Shown: one piece after another, positions 6,765-15,632 of the stretch | Position numbering within the stretch: the first letter of the stretch is position 1 | How the letters are laid out: the number at the start of each line of letters is the position of its first letter | Origin: Roseomonas sp. KE0001 | GTDB taxonomy: Bacteria; Pseudomonadota; Alphaproteobacteria; Acetobacterales; Acetobacteraceae | Reading direction: 5' to 3' | NCBI RefSeq assembly: GCF_016107285.1 | Contig: NZ_RCVQ01000001.1 | Coordinates: 434,001 to 498,000 of the forward strand | DNA length: 64,000 nucleotides | Program-made: the position numbers and the translations under genes | Notes under the pieces: model-generated | Told to the model about the DNA's origin: nothing | Seen by the model: only the letters and a program-made list of their open reading frames with translations | Database searches by the model: none

Positions 6765-8188
6765 GCCACGACCTCCATGCCGCCCATGGCCAGGGCCGGG
6801 CGCCGGCCTCGCGTGCCCAGGGCGCGCTCCAGCGCGTCGCCCACCTTCAGCACGAGGTGATCCTCGAAGGGCCGGCCGCCGATCTGGAAGCCGATCGGCA
6901 GGCCTTCCGCCGAGAAGCCGTTGCAGACGGAGACGGCGGGGAAGCCGGTGAGATTGAAGGGCCGCGCATAGAACGGCGCGGTGCCGTGCAGCATGCTCTC
7001 CTCGCCGAGCGGGCCGGCGGTCTGGCGGGAGGAGGGCATGACCAGAACGTCCACATCCCGCATCGCCGCCGTCATCTCGGCCAGCAGCCGGCCGCGCTGG
7101 CGCTGGGCGTTGATGTAATCCGCCGCCGAGAGGAAGGCGCCGGCCATCAGCCGCCGGCGGCCGTACTCGCCGTAGAGCTCCGGCGTGGCGCGCAGCCATT
7201 CGGCATGCAGGGCGAAGGATTCGGCGCGCGAGATCACCATCCCCGCCACGGCATAGTCGCCGAACGGCGAGAGGGTGACGTCGCGCACCGAGGCGCCCAG
7301 CGCCCGCAGGGCGGCGAGCGAGGCTTCCGTCGCCGCGTGGACCTCCGGCTCGCAGGGCAGGTCGGTCTCGTAGAAGTGCCGCACCACGCCGACGCGCAGC
7401 CCGGCCAGGCCCCGGTCCCGCCCCTCGGCGATGGCGCCGCGGAAATCCGGCGCCGGCACCGCGGCGCTGGCCGGGTCGCGCGGGTCGTGGCCGCAGAGCG
7501 CCTCCATCATCAGCGCGCAGTCCTCGGCGGTCCAGGCCATCGGCCCGGCATGGTCGAGGGAGACGGCGAGCGGCAGCACCCCGGCGCGGCTGACCAACCC
7601 GTAGGTCGGCTTGTGCCCGGCGATGCCGCACCAGGCGGCCGGCATGCGGATCGAGCCGCCGGTGTCGGTGCCCATCGTGCCCGGCATCAGCCCGGCGGCG
7701 ACGGCGACGGCCGAGCCGGTGGAGGAGCCGGTGGGGTCGCGCGAAGGGTCCCAGGGATTGCGCGCCGGCGGCCAGGGGAGGTCGAAGGAGGAGCCGCCGA
7801 TGGCGAACTCCCAGGTGGCCAGCTTGGCCAGGATGGTGGCGCCGGCCGCGCGCAGCCTGGCCACCGCGGTCGCGTCCCGCGCCGGCACGTGCTCGCGGAA
7901 CAGCGCGGAATGGCCGGTGGTGGGTATGCCGGCGGTCTCGTAGAGATCCTTCAGCCCGATCGGGATGCCGTGCAGCGCCCCGCGCCGGCGGCCGGCGGCG
8001 ATCTCCGCCTCGGCGGCGCGGGCCTCGACCAGCGCCTGCTCCTCCAGCAGCAGGAGGGTGCTGTTGAGCTGCCCGTCCAGCGCCCTGACGCGGGCGATGC
8101 AGTGCCGGGCCAGCTCGACCGGGGAGAGCCGCCCGGCCTCGATCAGCCCCGACAGCCCGGCCAGGGTCTCGAAATGCAGCGCGGTCAC
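6761..8188 (-). CDS. Amidase signature enzyme (AtzE/GatA-like)
   Basis: A 475-residue amidase-signature hydrolase with the full Ser-cisSer-Lys triad. K80 lies in GIPIGLKD, the cis-Ser S155 in DPTGSSTGSA, and the nucleophile S179 in GTDTGGSIR. It should hydrolyse a small amide or carboxamide in the cytoplasm. The downstream AtzG-like gene makes an AtzE-type enzyme (1-carboxybiuret hydrolase-like in the known case) the closest functional model. The actual substrate is unknown. The GTG start at 8188 overlaps the TGA of the upstream binding-protein gene (GTGA), linking uptake and hydrolysis. The product has no signal peptide. Confidence 0.92.
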   Translation of the reverse strand: MTALHFETLAGLSGLIEAGRLSPVELARHCIARVRALDGQLNSTLLLLEEQALVEARAAEAEIAAGRRRGALHGIPIGLKDLYETAGIPTTGHSALFREHVPARDATAVARLRAAGATILAKLATWEFAIGGSSFDLPWPPARNPWDPSRDPTGSSTGSAVAVAAGLMPGTMGTDTGGSIRMPAAWCGIAGHKPTYGLVSRAGVLPLAVSLDHAGPMAWTAEDCALMMEALCGHDPRDPASAAVPAPDFRGAIAEGRDRGLAGLRVGVVRHFYETDLPCEPEVHAATEASLAALRALGASVRDVTLSPFGDYAVAGMVISRAESFALHAEWLRATPELYGEYGRRRLMAGAFLSAADYINAQRQRGRLLAEMTAAMRDVDVLVMPSSRQTAGPLGEESMLHGTAPFYARPFNLTGFPAVSVCNGFSAEGLPIGFQIGGRPFEDHLVLKVGDALERALGTRGRRPALAMGGMEVVA

Positions 8189-9795
8189 TTCACGTCGACC
8201 CGGGCCAGGTCCTGGAACCAGGATTGCGCGGAGACGAAGCCGGTCACCTTGCCCGACATGGCGCGGGGGTTGAGGTCGTGCACGATGAAGAGCCAGGGCG
8301 CGTCGTCGACGATGCGCTCATGCGCCTGTGTCAGCGCCGCCGCGGCCCGCGCCGGATCGGTGGCGGTCTCGACCTCGGCGAAGGCCTTCTCGAAGCCCGG
8401 ATCGTTCCAGCGCCCGGCATTGGAGCCGTTCGGCGCGGCATTGGCGGCCAGGAACCAGCGCGCCATGGCCGAGGGATCGGAGGAGACGAGCGAGATGTTC
8501 AGGGCGTCGGCCCCGAGCCAGGCGGGGCTCTCCGGCGGGTTGCGCAATCCGGCCAGGAGCGTGTTCCACTCGACGGTGCGGAACTCGACCTGCACGCCGC
8601 AATGCTCGCGGAGCGACTCCTGCACCAGCTCGTTCATCGGCAGCGGCAGCATCTGGCCCGAGCCGGAGGTGGAGATGCCGACGGTGAGCTTCAGCGGCTT
8701 CTGCGCCGTGTATCCGGCATCGGCCAGCAACGCCCTGCCGCGCTCCGGGTCCAGGCGATAGGCGTTGCCCGGCTTGCCGAAGAGCGGGTTGGAGGCGTTG
8801 TAGAAGCCCACCGCCGGCTCCGCCGTGCCGTTCAGCAGGGCCACCAGCGCCTCGCGGTCCACGCAGTAGTTCAGCGCCTGCCGCACGCGGACATCGGCGA
8901 CCGGCGTGCCCTGCTTGCCGGCGGCGAAGACCCAGGGCCAGACATGCGGATAGGAGTTGGTGACGACCTTGAAGCCGGCCTGCTTCAGCGAGGGGATGCC
9001 ATCCGAGGGCGGCACCTCGATCCAGTCCACCTGCCCGCTGCGCAGGGCGGCGAGGCGGGTGTTCGCCTCCGGAATGGGCAACAGCAGGATGCGGTCAAGC
9101 TTCGGCGCGTTCGCCTTGTCCCAGTAGTCCGGATTGCGCTCCAGCTCGACGCTCTGGCGCGGCGTGAAGCGGGCGATGCGGAAGGGGCCGGTACCGGCGG
9201 CGCCGCTCTGCGCCACCTTCGCCCAGTCGCGCCCGGCATCCTCCCAGGACTTCGGCGAGGCGAAGAGGAAGAGCGTGGAGAGATAGGGAAAATAGGAGAG
9301 GGGGCGGACCGTCTCGAACTCCACGGTGCGGTCGTCGATCTTGCGGTAGCCCGCCATGCCGGAGACGCGGCCGCGCACGATGGCGGCGCCGGCCGCCTCC
9401 ATCTGCGGCGCGCCGTCCCGGAAAAAGCGGTCCATGTTCCAGATGACGGCATCGGCATCGAAGGGCGTGCCGTCATGGAAGCGGACACCCTGGCGCAGGG
9501 TGAAGCGCCATTTGCGGCCATCCGCCGGGTCCTGCCGCCAGCTCTCGGCCAGGCCCGGGCGCAGCGTGGCCGGCCGGTCGGCGCTGGCGAGATCCCACAG
9601 CACCAGCGCCTCGAAGATCGGGTAGCCGAGGAAGCGCAGCCCCTCGAAGCCGTTGTTCGGCATGCCGGTGGTGGTCGGTACGTCGGAGGCGGTCATGGCG
9701 ATGCGCAGCACCTTCTGGGGTGCCTGCGCCAGGGCGCCGCCGGTTCCGGTCACAACCGATGCCGCCAGGATGACGGCCGCGAGGCGATGCTTCAT
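8185..9795 (-). CDS. ABC transporter solute-binding protein, family 5
   Basis: A 536-residue periplasmic binding protein of the peptide/opine/nickel family (SBP_bac_5). The signal peptide runs from MKHRLAAVILAAS to GGALAQ. Family signatures include LRPGLAESWRQDPADGRKWRF, RFHDGTPFDADAVIWNMDRF, and a late VRQALNYCVDREALV. The frame is open a further 70 residues upstream, but the ATG at 9795 gives an immediate signal peptide. It is the first gene of the operon with the amidase and AtzG-like genes, and no permease or ATPase lies nearby. It therefore either uses a transporter encoded elsewhere or captures the amidase substrate for a shared one. Confidence 0.93.
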   Translation of the reverse strand: MKHRLAAVILAASVVTGTGGALAQAPQKVLRIAMTASDVPTTTGMPNNGFEGLRFLGYPIFEALVLWDLASADRPATLRPGLAESWRQDPADGRKWRFTLRQGVRFHDGTPFDADAVIWNMDRFFRDGAPQMEAAGAAIVRGRVSGMAGYRKIDDRTVEFETVRPLSYFPYLSTLFLFASPKSWEDAGRDWAKVAQSGAAGTGPFRIARFTPRQSVELERNPDYWDKANAPKLDRILLLPIPEANTRLAALRSGQVDWIEVPPSDGIPSLKQAGFKVVTNSYPHVWPWVFAAGKQGTPVADVRVRQALNYCVDREALVALLNGTAEPAVGFYNASNPLFGKPGNAYRLDPERGRALLADAGYTAQKPLKLTVGISTSGSGQMLPLPMNELVQESLREHCGVQVEFRTVEWNTLLAGLRNPPESPAWLGADALNISLVSSDPSAMARWFLAANAAPNGSNAGRWNDPGFEKAFAEVETATDPARAAAALTQAHERIVDDAPWLFIVHDLNPRAMSGKVTGFVSAQSWFQDLARVDVK

Positions 9796-9862
9796 CACGG
9801 AGCTTGAATCCCCTGCCTTGGATGCAACGGAGCTTAAGCAACGGCCGTGCCAGCGCTGGTCC

Positions 9863-10339
9863 TCAGCCTTCCACCCAGGCCGGGGCGGCGCCATGCACCA
9901 CGGTGCGGATGGCGAAGGCCGACTGGATACGCGCGACGCCCGGCATGCGGGAGAGCTGCTCCTTGTGGATGCGCTCGTAATCCGCGGCGTCGCGCGCCTC
10001 GACACGGAGCTGATAGTCGGCGGCGCCGGTCATCAGGTAGCACTCGCAGACCTCCGGGCAGCGCCGCACCGCCGCCTCGAAGCGGTTGAAGGCCTCCTCG
10101 GTCTGCTTCTCCAGGGTGATCTGCACGATGACGACGCTGCGTGCCTGCGGCGCGGGCTCCTCGATGATGGCGGTATAGCCGCGGATGACGCCCGAGGCCT
10201 CCAGCATCCGCAACCGCCGCAGGCAGGCCGAGGGCGAAAGGCCGATGGCGGCGGCCAGGGCGGCGTTGCTCATCCGGCCGTCGGCGCGCAGCAGGCGCAG
10301 CAGCTTCCGGTCCAGGGCGTCGAGGGCGGAATTCGGCAT
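9863..10339 (-). CDS. Lrp/AsnC family transcriptional regulator
   Basis: A 158-residue Lrp/AsnC regulator. The N-terminal winged helix-turn-helix (about 8-60) includes LDRKLLRLLRADGRMSNAAL and SPSACLRRLRMLEASGVIRG. The C-terminal RAM ligand domain (about 70-150) has the usual ECYLMTGAADYQLRV strand. The ATG at 10339 (MPNSALDALD) gives the standard family length; the 19 extra upstream codons look non-coding. It is divergent from dadA, the arrangement typical of a DadR/BkdR-like regulator acting on its neighbour in response to an amino acid. Control of dadA is inferred from position only. Confidence 0.93.
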   Translation of the reverse strand: MPNSALDALDRKLLRLLRADGRMSNAALAAAIGLSPSACLRRLRMLEASGVIRGYTAIIEEPAPQARSVVIVQITLEKQTEEAFNRFEAAVRRCPEVCECYLMTGAADYQLRVEARDAADYERIHKEQLSRMPGVARIQSAFAIRTVVHGAAPAWVEG

Positions 10340-10491
10340 GATCTTCGAAAGATTCGCAGAAAATTCGAGGGGGACCCGCTGCCTTCGCATCTTCACGCAA
10401 CCTTAGCAAGCACCTGCCCCGGCTTCCGGCCCTAGCATCGCGCATGGTCGTCACCGCGCCTGCGGCGGTGGCGCGGCGGAGCATGGTCGCG
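10340..10491. promoter_or_regulatory. Divergent lrp-dadA promoter region
   Basis: This 152-bp gap separates the regulator from dadA. Its left part, about 10340-10375, is clearly poorer in GC than its surroundings, with repeated ATTCG-type steps (GAAAGATTCGCAGAAAATTCG). AT-rich, loosely repeated half-sites of this kind are typical of Lrp-family operators. No convincing -35/-10 pair could be fixed, so the extent is only the intergenic space. Confidence 0.4.
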
Positions 10492-11748
10492 ATGAAGGTC
10501 CTCGTTCTCGGTGCCGGCGTGGTCGGCGTGACCTCGGCCTATTACCTGGCCAGGGCAGGGCATGAGGTGACGGTGGTGGACCGCCAGCCGGGGGCCGGGC
10601 TGGAGACCAGCTTCGCCAATGCCGGCCAGGTCTCCTTCGGTTATTCCTCGCCCTGGGCCGGGCCCGGCATCCCGCTCAAGGCGCTGAAGTGGATGACCAT
10701 GAAGCACAGCCCGCTGGTGGTCCGGCCGCGCCTCGACCCGGCGCAGTGGTCCTGGATGTGGCAGATGCTGCGCAACTGCACGGAGGCGGCCTACCGCACC
10801 AACAAGTCCCGCATGGTGCGCGTCGCCGACTACAGCCGCGATGTCCTGGCCGACCTCCGCGCCGAGACCGGCATCGCCTATGACGGGCGGGAGCGGGGCA
10901 CGCTGCAGCTCTTCCGGACGCAATCTCAGCTCGACCATATCGGCGGCGACCTGCGGGTGCTGGAGCAGTACGGCGTGCCCTATGAGGTGCTGGACGCCGC
11001 CGGCTGCGTCGGCGCCGAGCCGGCGCTCGGGCGGGTGCGGGAGAAGTTCGTGGGCGGGCTTCGGCTGCCGCAGGACGAGACCGGCGACGCGCATCTCTTC
11101 ACCCAGCGCCTGGCGGCGATCTGCGAGGGGCAGGGGGTTGTCTTCCGCTATGGCACGCCGATCGAGCGCCTGGTGACGGAGGGCGGTGACATCACCGGGG
11201 TCGTCACCGGTGCCGGCACGCTGACCGCCGACCGCTACCTGCTGGCGCTCGGCAGCTACTCGCCGAAGCTGCTGGCGCCGCTCGGCCTGCGCATCCCGGT
11301 CTATCCGGTGAAGGGCTATTCCATCACCCTGCCGGTGGTGGACGATGCTGCGGCGCCGGTCTCGACCGTGATGGACGAGACCTTCAAGATCGCCATCACC
11401 CGGCTCGGCGACCGCATCCGCGTCGGCGGCACGGCGGAGATCGCCGGCTACGACACCAGCCTGCACGAGGAGCGGCGGCAGACCCTGCTGCATTCCGTAA
11501 CCGACCTCTATCCCCAGGGCGGCGACCCGGCACGCGCCATCTTCTGGTGCGGGCTGCGGCCGATGACGCCGGACGGCACGCCGATCATCGGCCCGACCCG
11601 CTTCCCGAGCCTGTTCCTCAACACCGGCCATGGCACGCTGGGCTGGACCATGTCCTGCGGCAGCGGCCGGCTGGCGGCGGATCTGGTCAGCGGCCAGCGG
11701 CCGAACATCGAGCATGCCGACCTGTCCATGGCGCGCTACGCCGCCTGA
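10492..11748 (+). CDS. dadA: D-amino acid dehydrogenase small subunit
   Basis: A 418-residue FAD-dependent oxidoreductase of the DAO family with the DadA pattern. The Rossmann start is [20 protein letters not shown], with its acidic end at [24 protein letters not shown] is the DadA-specific loop, and the C-terminus has [18 protein letters not shown] and [14 protein letters not shown]. It should oxidise D-alanine and other D-amino acids to 2-oxo acids, passing electrons to the respiratory chain at the inner membrane. The ATG at 10492 is preferred to the in-frame ATGs at 10444 and 10483, because the nucleotide-binding strand begins directly. No alanine racemase gene follows; a strong terminator does. 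Confidence 0.95.
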   Translation: MKVLVLGAGVVGVTSAYYLARAGHEVTVVDRQPGAGLETSFANAGQVSFGYSSPWAGPGIPLKALKWMTMKHSPLVVRPRLDPAQWSWMWQMLRNCTEAAYRTNKSRMVRVADYSRDVLADLRAETGIAYDGRERGTLQLFRTQSQLDHIGGDLRVLEQYGVPYEVLDAAGCVGAEPALGRVREKFVGGLRLPQDETGDAHLFTQRLAAICEGQGVVFRYGTPIERLVTEGGDITGVVTGAGTLTADRYLLALGSYSPKLLAPLGLRIPVYPVKGYSITLPVVDDAAAPVSTVMDETFKIAITRLGDRIRVGGTAEIAGYDTSLHEERRQTLLHSVTDLYPQGGDPARAIFWCGLRPMTPDGTPIIGPTRFPSLFLNTGHGTLGWTMSCGSGRLAADLVSGQRPNIEHADLSMARYAA

Positions 11749-11779
11749 AGTGTCTCGCCTCGTTCTCCGGACGGACAGG

Positions 11780-11805
11780 GCCCCGCCTCAGGCGGGGCTT
11801 TTTTT
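11780..11805 (+). terminator. Rho-independent terminator after dadA
   Basis: An 8-bp perfect GC stem, GCCCCGCC (11780-11787) with GGCGGGGC (11791-11798), has a 3-base loop and is followed by seven T residues. This is a textbook terminator 31 bp after the dadA stop. Confidence 0.95.
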
Positions 11806-11835
11806 GCGCCCGGAACGCTTGTGGTGGCGAATAGT

Positions 11836-11863
11836 TTGCCAAGCCATCTTGCCCGAATATGAA
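11836..11863 (+). promoter_or_regulatory. Candidate sigma-70 promoter of the siderophore receptor
   Basis: A TTGCCA box (11836-11841) is separated by 16 bp from TATGAA (11858-11863), in a stretch less GC-rich than its surroundings. It lies just upstream of the Fur box and 36-41 bp before the ATG, so transcription would start within or right before the Fur site. Confidence 0.5.
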
Positions 11864-11877
11864 ACTCCTGCAATGGT

Positions 11878-11896
11878 GAGAATGATTATCAATCTT
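11878..11896 (+). promoter_or_regulatory. Fur box upstream of the siderophore receptor
   Basis: GAGAATGATTATCAATCTT matches the 19-bp Fur consensus GATAATGATAATCATTATC at 14 positions, including the central ATGATNATCA core. It lies 2 bp before the ATG at 11899 and just after the candidate promoter. Iron-bound Fur would there block transcription of the receptor gene. Iron repression is what is expected for a FepA-type receptor. Confidence 0.88.
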
Positions 11897-11898
11897 GA

Positions 11899-14145
11899 AT
11901 GAGATCAGCCGTGCGCAGACGTTCTTCTCTGGCGGGCTCCGCCTCGCCCTTCGCCCTCCTCGCCGGTGCCGCGCTCCTGGGCCATGCGATCAGCCCCGCC
12001 CGCGCCCAGGACAGCGGCGCCATGGCCCTGCCGGAGGTCAATGTCGTGGCCACCGCCGAGCAGGAGCTGAAGCAGGCGCCGGGTGTCTCGGTCATCACCG
12101 AGCGCGACATCCGCCTCAGCCCGCCGGTGAACGACATCTCCGAGATCGTCCGCAGGATGCCGGGCGTGAACCTCACCGGGAATTCCTCCTCCGGCCAGTA
12201 CGGCAACAACCGCCAGATCGACCTGCGCGGCATGGGGCCGGAGAACACGCTGATCCTGATCGACGGCAAGCCGGTCCGCAGCCGCAACTCGACGCGCATG
12301 GGACGCAGCGGCGAGCGCAACACGCGCGGCGATTCGAACTGGGTGCCGGCCGAGGCGATCGAGCGGATCGAGGTCATCCGCGGTCCCGCCGCGGCGCGCT
12401 ACGGCTCCGGCGCGGCGGGTGGCGTGGTGAACATCATCACCAAGGCCCCGACCGACAAGCTCAGCGGCTCCGTCACCCTCTACACGGAGCAGCCGGAGGA
12501 CCGTGACGAGGGCGATACCAAGCGCGTCGGCTTCAACCTGGCCGGCCCGCTGATGGAAAACTTCTCCTTCCGCCTCTTCGGCAACTTCAACCGCACCGAT
12601 GCGGATTCCCTCGATCTGAACCGCGAGGCGGCGATCGGCGCTGGCGCCGCGGCCGATGCGGTGCCGCCGGCGGGCCGGGAAGGTGTCGAGAACCGCGACA
12701 TCGACGGGCTGCTGCGCTGGGACATCACGCCGCAGCAGGTGCTGGAGCTCCAGCTCGGCTACAGCCGCCAGGGCAACATCTATGCCGGCGACCGCGCCGT
12801 CAGCGCCTCCGGCTCGGACCTCCTGGAGCGGCTGGCGAATGAGGGCGCCGAGACCAACGTCCTGGAGCGCTACACCAGCTCGCTGACGCATCGCGGCACT
12901 TTCGAGAATTTCGACACCCGCCTGATGCTTCTCTACGAGGGCACGCAGAACAAGCGGCTGAACGAGGGCCTGGCGGGATCCAGCGAGGGCAGCATCAGCA
13001 CGCCCACCGGCCGCTCGACCTCGGTGCTGAACAACTACACGATCAATGGCGAGGTCAATATCCCGCTCGAGCTGCTGTTCCCGCAGCGGCTGACCGTCGG
13101 CGCCGAGTACTTCAAGGAGAACCTGAAGGACCCCTGGGCGGTGACGCAGAGCACCGGCACGGGCGGCATCGTGCCGGGCGCCGACACCGGGCCGCGCCGC
13201 TCGAGCGCCGAGGCCGACACCTACGCCGTCTTCCTCGAGGACAACATCTACGCCACCAACCGGCTGATCGTGACGCCCGGCGTGCGCTTCGACCACCACA
13301 GCGAGTTCGGCTCGAACTGGAGCCCCTCGCTCAACGCCTCCTACGAGCTGTTCACCGGATTCTCCGTGAAGGGCGGCATCGCCCGCGCCTTCAAGGCGCC
13401 GAACCTCTATCAGTCCAACCCGAACTATCTCTACTACACCATGGGCAATGGCTGCCCGGTGAACTTCCCCTCGCTCGGCGCCGGCTGCTACGTCGCCGGC
13501 AATCCCGACCTGAAGCCCGAGACAAGCCTGAACAAGGAAATCGGCGTCGTCTATGACCAGCATGGCTGGAACGCCAGCCTGACCTATTTCCACAATGACT
13601 ACGAGGACAAGATCGTCGCCGGCGTGATCCCGCGCGGCGCGACCAACACCAACGGCCGCATCTTCCGCTGGGAGAACACCCCCGAGGCCGTGGTGCAGGG
13701 GCTGGAAGGCAACCTACTGGTGCCGCTGGCCGAGAGCCTGTCCTGGAACACCAACTTCACCTACATGATCGAGAGCAAGGACAAGACCACCGGCGAGCCG
13801 CTGTCGATCATCCCGGAATACACCATCAACTCCAGCCTCACCTGGCAGGCGACCCAGGACCTCACCATGCTGCTGCAGTTCACGCATTACGGCCGGCAGG
13901 AGGCACGGCTGACGACGCTGACCGGCGCCGCCGCCACCGGCGCGCAGCGCTGGAGCCGCGATCCCTATTCGGTGGTCGATGTCAGCGCCAGCTACATGCT
14001 GAACGAGAACACGCGGCTGACCGCCGGCGTCAGCAACATCCTCGACGAGCAGCTGTTCCGCGAGGCCAATTCCAACGGCGCCGGCGCCAACACCTACAAC
14101 GAGCCGGGCCGGGCCTATTTCGTCAGCCTGACCGCCTTCTTCTGA
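11899..14145 (+). CDS. fepA: TonB-dependent siderophore receptor, FepA/PfeA type
   Basis: A 748-residue outer-membrane receptor. A signal peptide ends near SPARAQ, a TonB-box-like segment (PEVNVVAT) follows, and the plug domain spans about 60-170. The plug carries LRGMGPENTLILIDGKPV, GERNTRGDSNWVPAEAIERI and IRGPAAARYGSGAAGGVVNI. These stretches are near-identical to those of ferric-enterobactin receptors. The rest is the beta-barrel, ending with the aromatic FVSLTAFF. It should import a ferric catecholate siderophore using TonB energy. The Fur box ends 2 bp before the ATG and leaves no room for a Shine-Dalgarno sequence. A GTG at 11911, preceded by a GAG-containing stretch, is a possible alternative start. 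Exact ligand is unproven. Confidence 0.93.
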   Translation: MRSAVRRRSSLAGSASPFALLAGAALLGHAISPARAQDSGAMALPEVNVVATAEQELKQAPGVSVITERDIRLSPPVNDISEIVRRMPGVNLTGNSSSGQYGNNRQIDLRGMGPENTLILIDGKPVRSRNSTRMGRSGERNTRGDSNWVPAEAIERIEVIRGPAAARYGSGAAGGVVNIITKAPTDKLSGSVTLYTEQPEDRDEGDTKRVGFNLAGPLMENFSFRLFGNFNRTDADSLDLNREAAIGAGAAADAVPPAGREGVENRDIDGLLRWDITPQQVLELQLGYSRQGNIYAGDRAVSASGSDLLERLANEGAETNVLERYTSSLTHRGTFENFDTRLMLLYEGTQNKRLNEGLAGSSEGSISTPTGRSTSVLNNYTINGEVNIPLELLFPQRLTVGAEYFKENLKDPWAVTQSTGTGGIVPGADTGPRRSSAEADTYAVFLEDNIYATNRLIVTPGVRFDHHSEFGSNWSPSLNASYELFTGFSVKGGIARAFKAPNLYQSNPNYLYYTMGNGCPVNFPSLGAGCYVAGNPDLKPETSLNKEIGVVYDQHGWNASLTYFHNDYEDKIVAGVIPRGATNTNGRIFRWENTPEAVVQGLEGNLLVPLAESLSWNTNFTYMIESKDKTTGEPLSIIPEYTINSSLTWQATQDLTMLLQFTHYGRQEARLTTLTGAAATGAQRWSRDPYSVVDVSASYMLNENTRLTAGVSNILDEQLFREANSNGAGANTYNEPGRAYFVSLTAFF

Positions 14146-14156
14146 GGGCGGCCGCC

Positions 14157-14184
14157 GGCGGGCGGGGGACAGGCCCCGCCCGCC
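14157..14184 (+). terminator. GC hairpin after the siderophore receptor gene
   Basis: An 11-bp perfect inverted repeat, GGCGGGCGGGG (14157-14167) with CCCCGCCCGCC (14174-14184), lies 11 bp after the receptor stop. It is followed by a weak pyrimidine tail (GCTCTCCT) without a T run. It may be an inefficient terminator or an RNA-stabilising hairpin, so the downstream methyltransferase could still be read from the same transcript. Confidence 0.5.
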
Positions 14185-14204
14185 GCTCTCCTGGAGCGGA
14201 AGCC

Positions 14205-15626
14205 TTGAGCCAGGCCTATCCGAACGACATTCCCTATCCGCCGGTCTTTCACCGGGAAATGACACCGGTCTGGATCGATGCCGTGCTGCGCGGCCTCGGC
14301 CAGGAAGGGCCCGACCTGGCCGGGGCCTTCCGGTGGTGCGAGCTCGGCTGCGGTCCCGGCCTCAACGCCGTCGTCACCGCCGCGGCGCATCCTGCCGCCC
14401 ATGTCACCGCGATCGACCTGAACGCGGCGCATCTGGCGCGGGCGCGGGCCTGGGCGGAGGCCGCCGGCCTGCCCAATCTGGAGACGGTGCAGGCCGGCTT
14501 CACCGAAGTGGCCGAGGCGCCGCCGGACCGCTTCGGACCCTTCGACGTCATCGTCACGCATGGCGTGCTGTCCTGGATCGCGCCCGCCGAGCGGGAGGCC
14601 TTGCTGCGCTTCATCGGCCGCTTCCTGCGGCCGGGCGGCGTGGTCTACGCGCATTACATGACCCATCCGGGGATGTCCGCCGCGGCCGCCGGCCAGCGTC
14701 TGGCCCGCCGCGTCGCGGCGCGGGCGGAGGGCGGCCCGGTCGAGCGCGCCCAGGCCGCCCTGGCCTTCCAGGCGCGGCTGGCCGCGGGCGGGGCGGGGTT
14801 CTTCGTCGCCCACCCGCAGGAGCGCCACCGGCTGGAGGCGTCGCGGCGCCAGGACCCGGCGGCGCTGGCGCATGAGCTGCTGCCGGCGCACTGGGAACCC
14901 TTCCACGTCGCGGAGATCATCGAGGCGCTGGGCCGGCAGGGCTGCCGCTACCTGGGCAGCGCCACGCCGCTCGACAATATCGACGCGGTCAGCCTGCCGG
15001 CGGGGACCCTTCCGCTGCTGGCCGGGCTGGACGATCCCGCCCTGGCGGAGACGGTGCGCGACATGGCGCGCAACCAGTCCCTCCGTCGCGATCTCTACCG
15101 CTCCGGCGGCGCACCCTTGCCGGCCGGGCGGCACTGGCAGGCCCTGGCGGAGCTGCCGCTCGCCCTCCTGCCCGCCGCGCCGCGCCGCGGCCCGCTGCGC
15201 TTCGACACGCCGATCGGGCCGGTGCAGGGCGAGGCGGCGCTGTTCGACCCCCTGCTGGCGGCGCTGCGCCGGGGGCCCTGCCGCGTCGGCGATCTGGCGC
15301 GCCATGGCGCGCATCCGGCGCAGCTCAACCAGGCGGTGCAGATGCTGATCTGGAGCGGCTGCGCGCATCCGGTGCGCAGCCCGCTGCCGGACCCGCAGGC
15401 CGCCTGGCGGCTGAACCGCGCGCTCTGCGGCTCCGGAGTGGGCTGGCTGGCCGCGCCGGCGCTGGGCAGCGCGCTGCCCGTGGCGCCGGAGCTGATGCCG
15501 GCGGTGGCGGCGCTGCTGGAGGCGGCGGGGCCGGAGGCCACCGCCCCGGAGCTTGCCACGCCGGAGCGGCTGCGCGAGAACCTGCGCGCCTGGCGCGCTT
15601 TCGGCGCCTTGCCACCCGAGGGCTGA
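14205..15626 (+). CDS. Class I SAM-dependent methyltransferase with regulatory domain
   Basis: A 473-residue protein. The N-terminal methyltransferase domain (about 1-190) carries the SAM-binding motif CELGCGPGLN, the acidic end of strand 2 in VTAIDLNAAH, and FDVIVTHGVLSWI. A central segment resembles the methyltransferase regulatory domain often fused to this class, with LLPAHWEPFHVAEIIEAL (about 223-240). The C-terminal 140 residues (FDPLLAAL and QAVQMLIWSG) look like a winged-helix-like tail. It starts with TTG at 14205, preceded by GGAG at suitable spacing. The methyl acceptor is unknown; position after a Fur-regulated receptor hints at, but does not show, a siderophore link. Confidence 0.87.
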   Translation: MSQAYPNDIPYPPVFHREMTPVWIDAVLRGLGQEGPDLAGAFRWCELGCGPGLNAVVTAAAHPAAHVTAIDLNAAHLARARAWAEAAGLPNLETVQAGFTEVAEAPPDRFGPFDVIVTHGVLSWIAPAEREALLRFIGRFLRPGGVVYAHYMTHPGMSAAAAGQRLARRVAARAEGGPVERAQAALAFQARLAAGGAGFFVAHPQERHRLEASRRQDPAALAHELLPAHWEPFHVAEIIEALGRQGCRYLGSATPLDNIDAVSLPAGTLPLLAGLDDPALAETVRDMARNQSLRRDLYRSGGAPLPAGRHWQALAELPLALLPAAPRRGPLRFDTPIGPVQGEAALFDPLLAALRRGPCRVGDLARHGAHPAQLNQAVQMLIWSGCAHPVRSPLPDPQAAWRLNRALCGSGVGWLAAPALGSALPVAPELMPAVAALLEAAGPEATAPELATPERLRENLRAWRAFGALPPEG

Positions 15627-15632
15627 GGCGCG

